A DNA stretch of 8,010 nt from DAONJL01 sp035405645 [NCBI: bacterium] (lineage in GTDB: Bacteria; JAGOBX01; DAONJL01). The translations under genes were made by a program, and so were the position numbers. Below, piece by piece: positions 7,431 to 8,010 of the stretch. The stretch covers positions 1-8,010 of the forward strand of contig DAONJL010000043.1 of assembly GCA_035405645.1 (NCBI GenBank), given 5' to 3'. Each line of letters starts with the position of its first letter. Positions within the stretch are counted from its first letter, which is position 1. The notes beneath the pieces were generated by a model. The model saw only the letters and a program-made list of their open reading frames with translations, searched no databases and was not told the DNA's origin.

Positions 7431-7785
7431 AACATTTTCTAATTTTTTGTTTTTGATATTTAATTAAATTTTTTTTATCTTTAAATATGATTGCATTAGA
7501 TTCAATTTTTGATAAAATATTAAAACAAGTTAAATTTAAAATATTTTTACCAAATTTAGAAAGATAATAATGTTTCCATTTACCGACTTTTTTTTCATTA
7601 ATCAAATTTGCATTTTTAAGTTTATTCAAATGTTGAGATACTAATGGTTGTGAAATTTTTAATGCGTTTTCTAAATCACAGACACAGAGTTCTTGCTTAT
7701 TAAGCAAAATAAGCATACGCAATCTAATTGGTTCAGATAAAGTTTTGAAAAAATTAGAAATTTGTTTTAAATTTAACATAAACAT
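7429..7785 (-). CDS. arsR: ArsR/SmtB-family arsenic-responsive repressor
   Basis: This 118-residue winged-helix repressor has the arsenic-type metal motif ELCVCDL, with Cys34 and Cys36 as As(III) ligands. The third cysteine found in E. coli ArsR (ELCVCDLC) is Glu39 here. The following helix-turn-helix is ISQPLVSQHLNKLKNANLI (about 44-62), and the wing is KKVGKWKHYYL. Two more cysteines, Cys87 and C-terminal Cys118, could supply another thiol, which is inference only. It should repress its own operon and release DNA when arsenite binds. No Shine-Dalgarno sequence precedes the ATG at 7785, since only A/T bases lie there. A second in-frame ATG is at 7779-7777 (residue 3), so the true start could be either; the length fits the family (about 100-120). 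Confidence 0.93.
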   Translation of the reverse strand: MFMLNLKQISNFFKTLSEPIRLRMLILLNKQELCVCDLENALKISQPLVSQHLNKLKNANLINEKKVGKWKHYYLSKFGKNILNLTCFNILSKIESNAIIFKDKKNLIKYQKQKIRKC

Positions 7786-7814
7786 ATAATTATATATTTA
7801 TATAAATTTGTCAA
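7784..7814 (-). promoter_or_regulatory. putative ars promoter and ArsR operator
   Basis: On the minus strand TTGACA lies at 7814-7809. A TATAAT at 7794-7789 follows after only 14 bases, and a 17-base spacing would place AATTAT at 7791-7786. Two perfect 12-bp palindromes follow one another: ATTTATATAAAT at 7796-7807 and ATATAATTATAT at 7784-7795. ArsR-family repressors bind AT-rich inverted repeats over the promoter, so these are operator candidates, though palindromes are easy to find by chance in such AT-rich DNA. The -10 is so close to the ATG that the transcript may be leaderless. Confidence 0.5.
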
Positions 7815-7816
7815 GA

Positions 7817-7848
7817 AAAAAATTTATTTTTAAAAAAATAAATTTTTT
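7817..7848 (-). terminator. A/T inverted repeat, possible terminator before arsR
   Basis: AAAAAATTTATTTTT at 7817-7831 is repeated in inverted form at 7834-7848 with a 2-base gap, giving 15 perfect pairs with no G or C. On the minus strand the hairpin runs into a T-run ending CTTGACA, just after the likely 3' end of a gene at 7926. A terminator for that gene, insulating the ars promoter, is plausible. It could also be simple low-complexity DNA. Confidence 0.4.
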
Positions 7849-7925
7849 ATTACGATTTTTTTCTATCTTATAAATTGAAAAATAAATTATAAAATTATTA
7901 AATTATTAATTCTTAAAAATCAGGA

Positions 7926-8010
7926 TTAAATTATAAACTTTGATATATAATTATTTAATTCTTGAATATTATTATTTAAAACAAAAATTTTCTGTAATAC
8001 ATTTTGAGAA
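7926..8010 (-). CDS. C-terminal end of a gene entering from the right
   Basis: On the minus strand a frame enters from the window edge and stops at TAA (7928-7926). Its 27 codons read SQNVLQKIFVLNNNIQEL and then NNYISKFII. Codon use (tta, aat, ata, gaa, caa) fits the genome, and the pattern of spaced Leu/Ile residues suggests an amphipathic helix. The other two minus frames stop earlier. Too little is visible to name the family. It ends about 110 bases before the TTGACA box of the ars operon. Confidence is limited by the short length and AT-rich sequence. Confidence 0.35.
   Translation of the reverse strand, partial: SQNVLQKIFVLNNNIQELNNYISKFII

Noticed and set aside
7849-7925. search for a small RNA or riboswitch in the A/T spacer
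   Set aside because: The stretch is nearly all A and T with no stable G+C-containing helix or recognisable conserved motif.

Overview
The window is AT-rich (by eye about 20-25% G+C over most of its length, coding regions included) and densely packed with bacterial genes. A secretin with its inner-membrane assembly proteins implies a two-membrane (Gram-negative type) bacterium. Low G+C, heavy use of Lys, Asn and Ile, and AGA/CGA arginine codons fit, but the sequence does not fix the phylum.

Left block, plus strand, 111-6106: six genes spaced by 6, 5, -4, -11 and 12 bases, so very probably one operon. In order they are a divergent HU/IHF-type DNA-binding protein, a metallo-beta-lactamase (MBL)-fold hydrolase with an extra C-terminal region, a GspL-like protein that joins PilM-like and PilN-like parts, a PilO/GspM-like protein, a small PilP/GspC-like membrane-anchored protein, and a PilQ/GspD-family secretin with an AMIN domain. 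The last four form the alignment subcomplex and outer-membrane pore of a type IV pilus or type II secretion-like machine. The motor ATPases, platform protein and pilins are not in the window, so pilus and secretion functions cannot be separated here. The HU and MBL genes are not standard parts of such machines, and their place at the head of the operon is the most unusual point of the locus.

Right block, minus strand, 7785-6229: a two-gene arsenic resistance operon, arsR then acr3, convergent with the pilus operon. ArsR would release the promoter when arsenite binds its Cys pair, and Acr3 would export arsenite. The arsR stop codon lies within the acr3 ribosome binding site. Upstream of arsR are a TTGACA box, AT palindromes that could hold the operator, and a 15-bp-arm inverted repeat that could end transcription from the gene to the right.

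Edges and gaps: 1-81 has a minus-strand open frame with host-like codons that may be part of a divergent gene. 7926-8010 looks like the 3' end of another minus-strand gene. 6107-6228 between the convergent operons holds only a weak AT-rich inverted repeat. I saw no tRNA, rRNA, CRISPR array, insertion sequence or attachment site.
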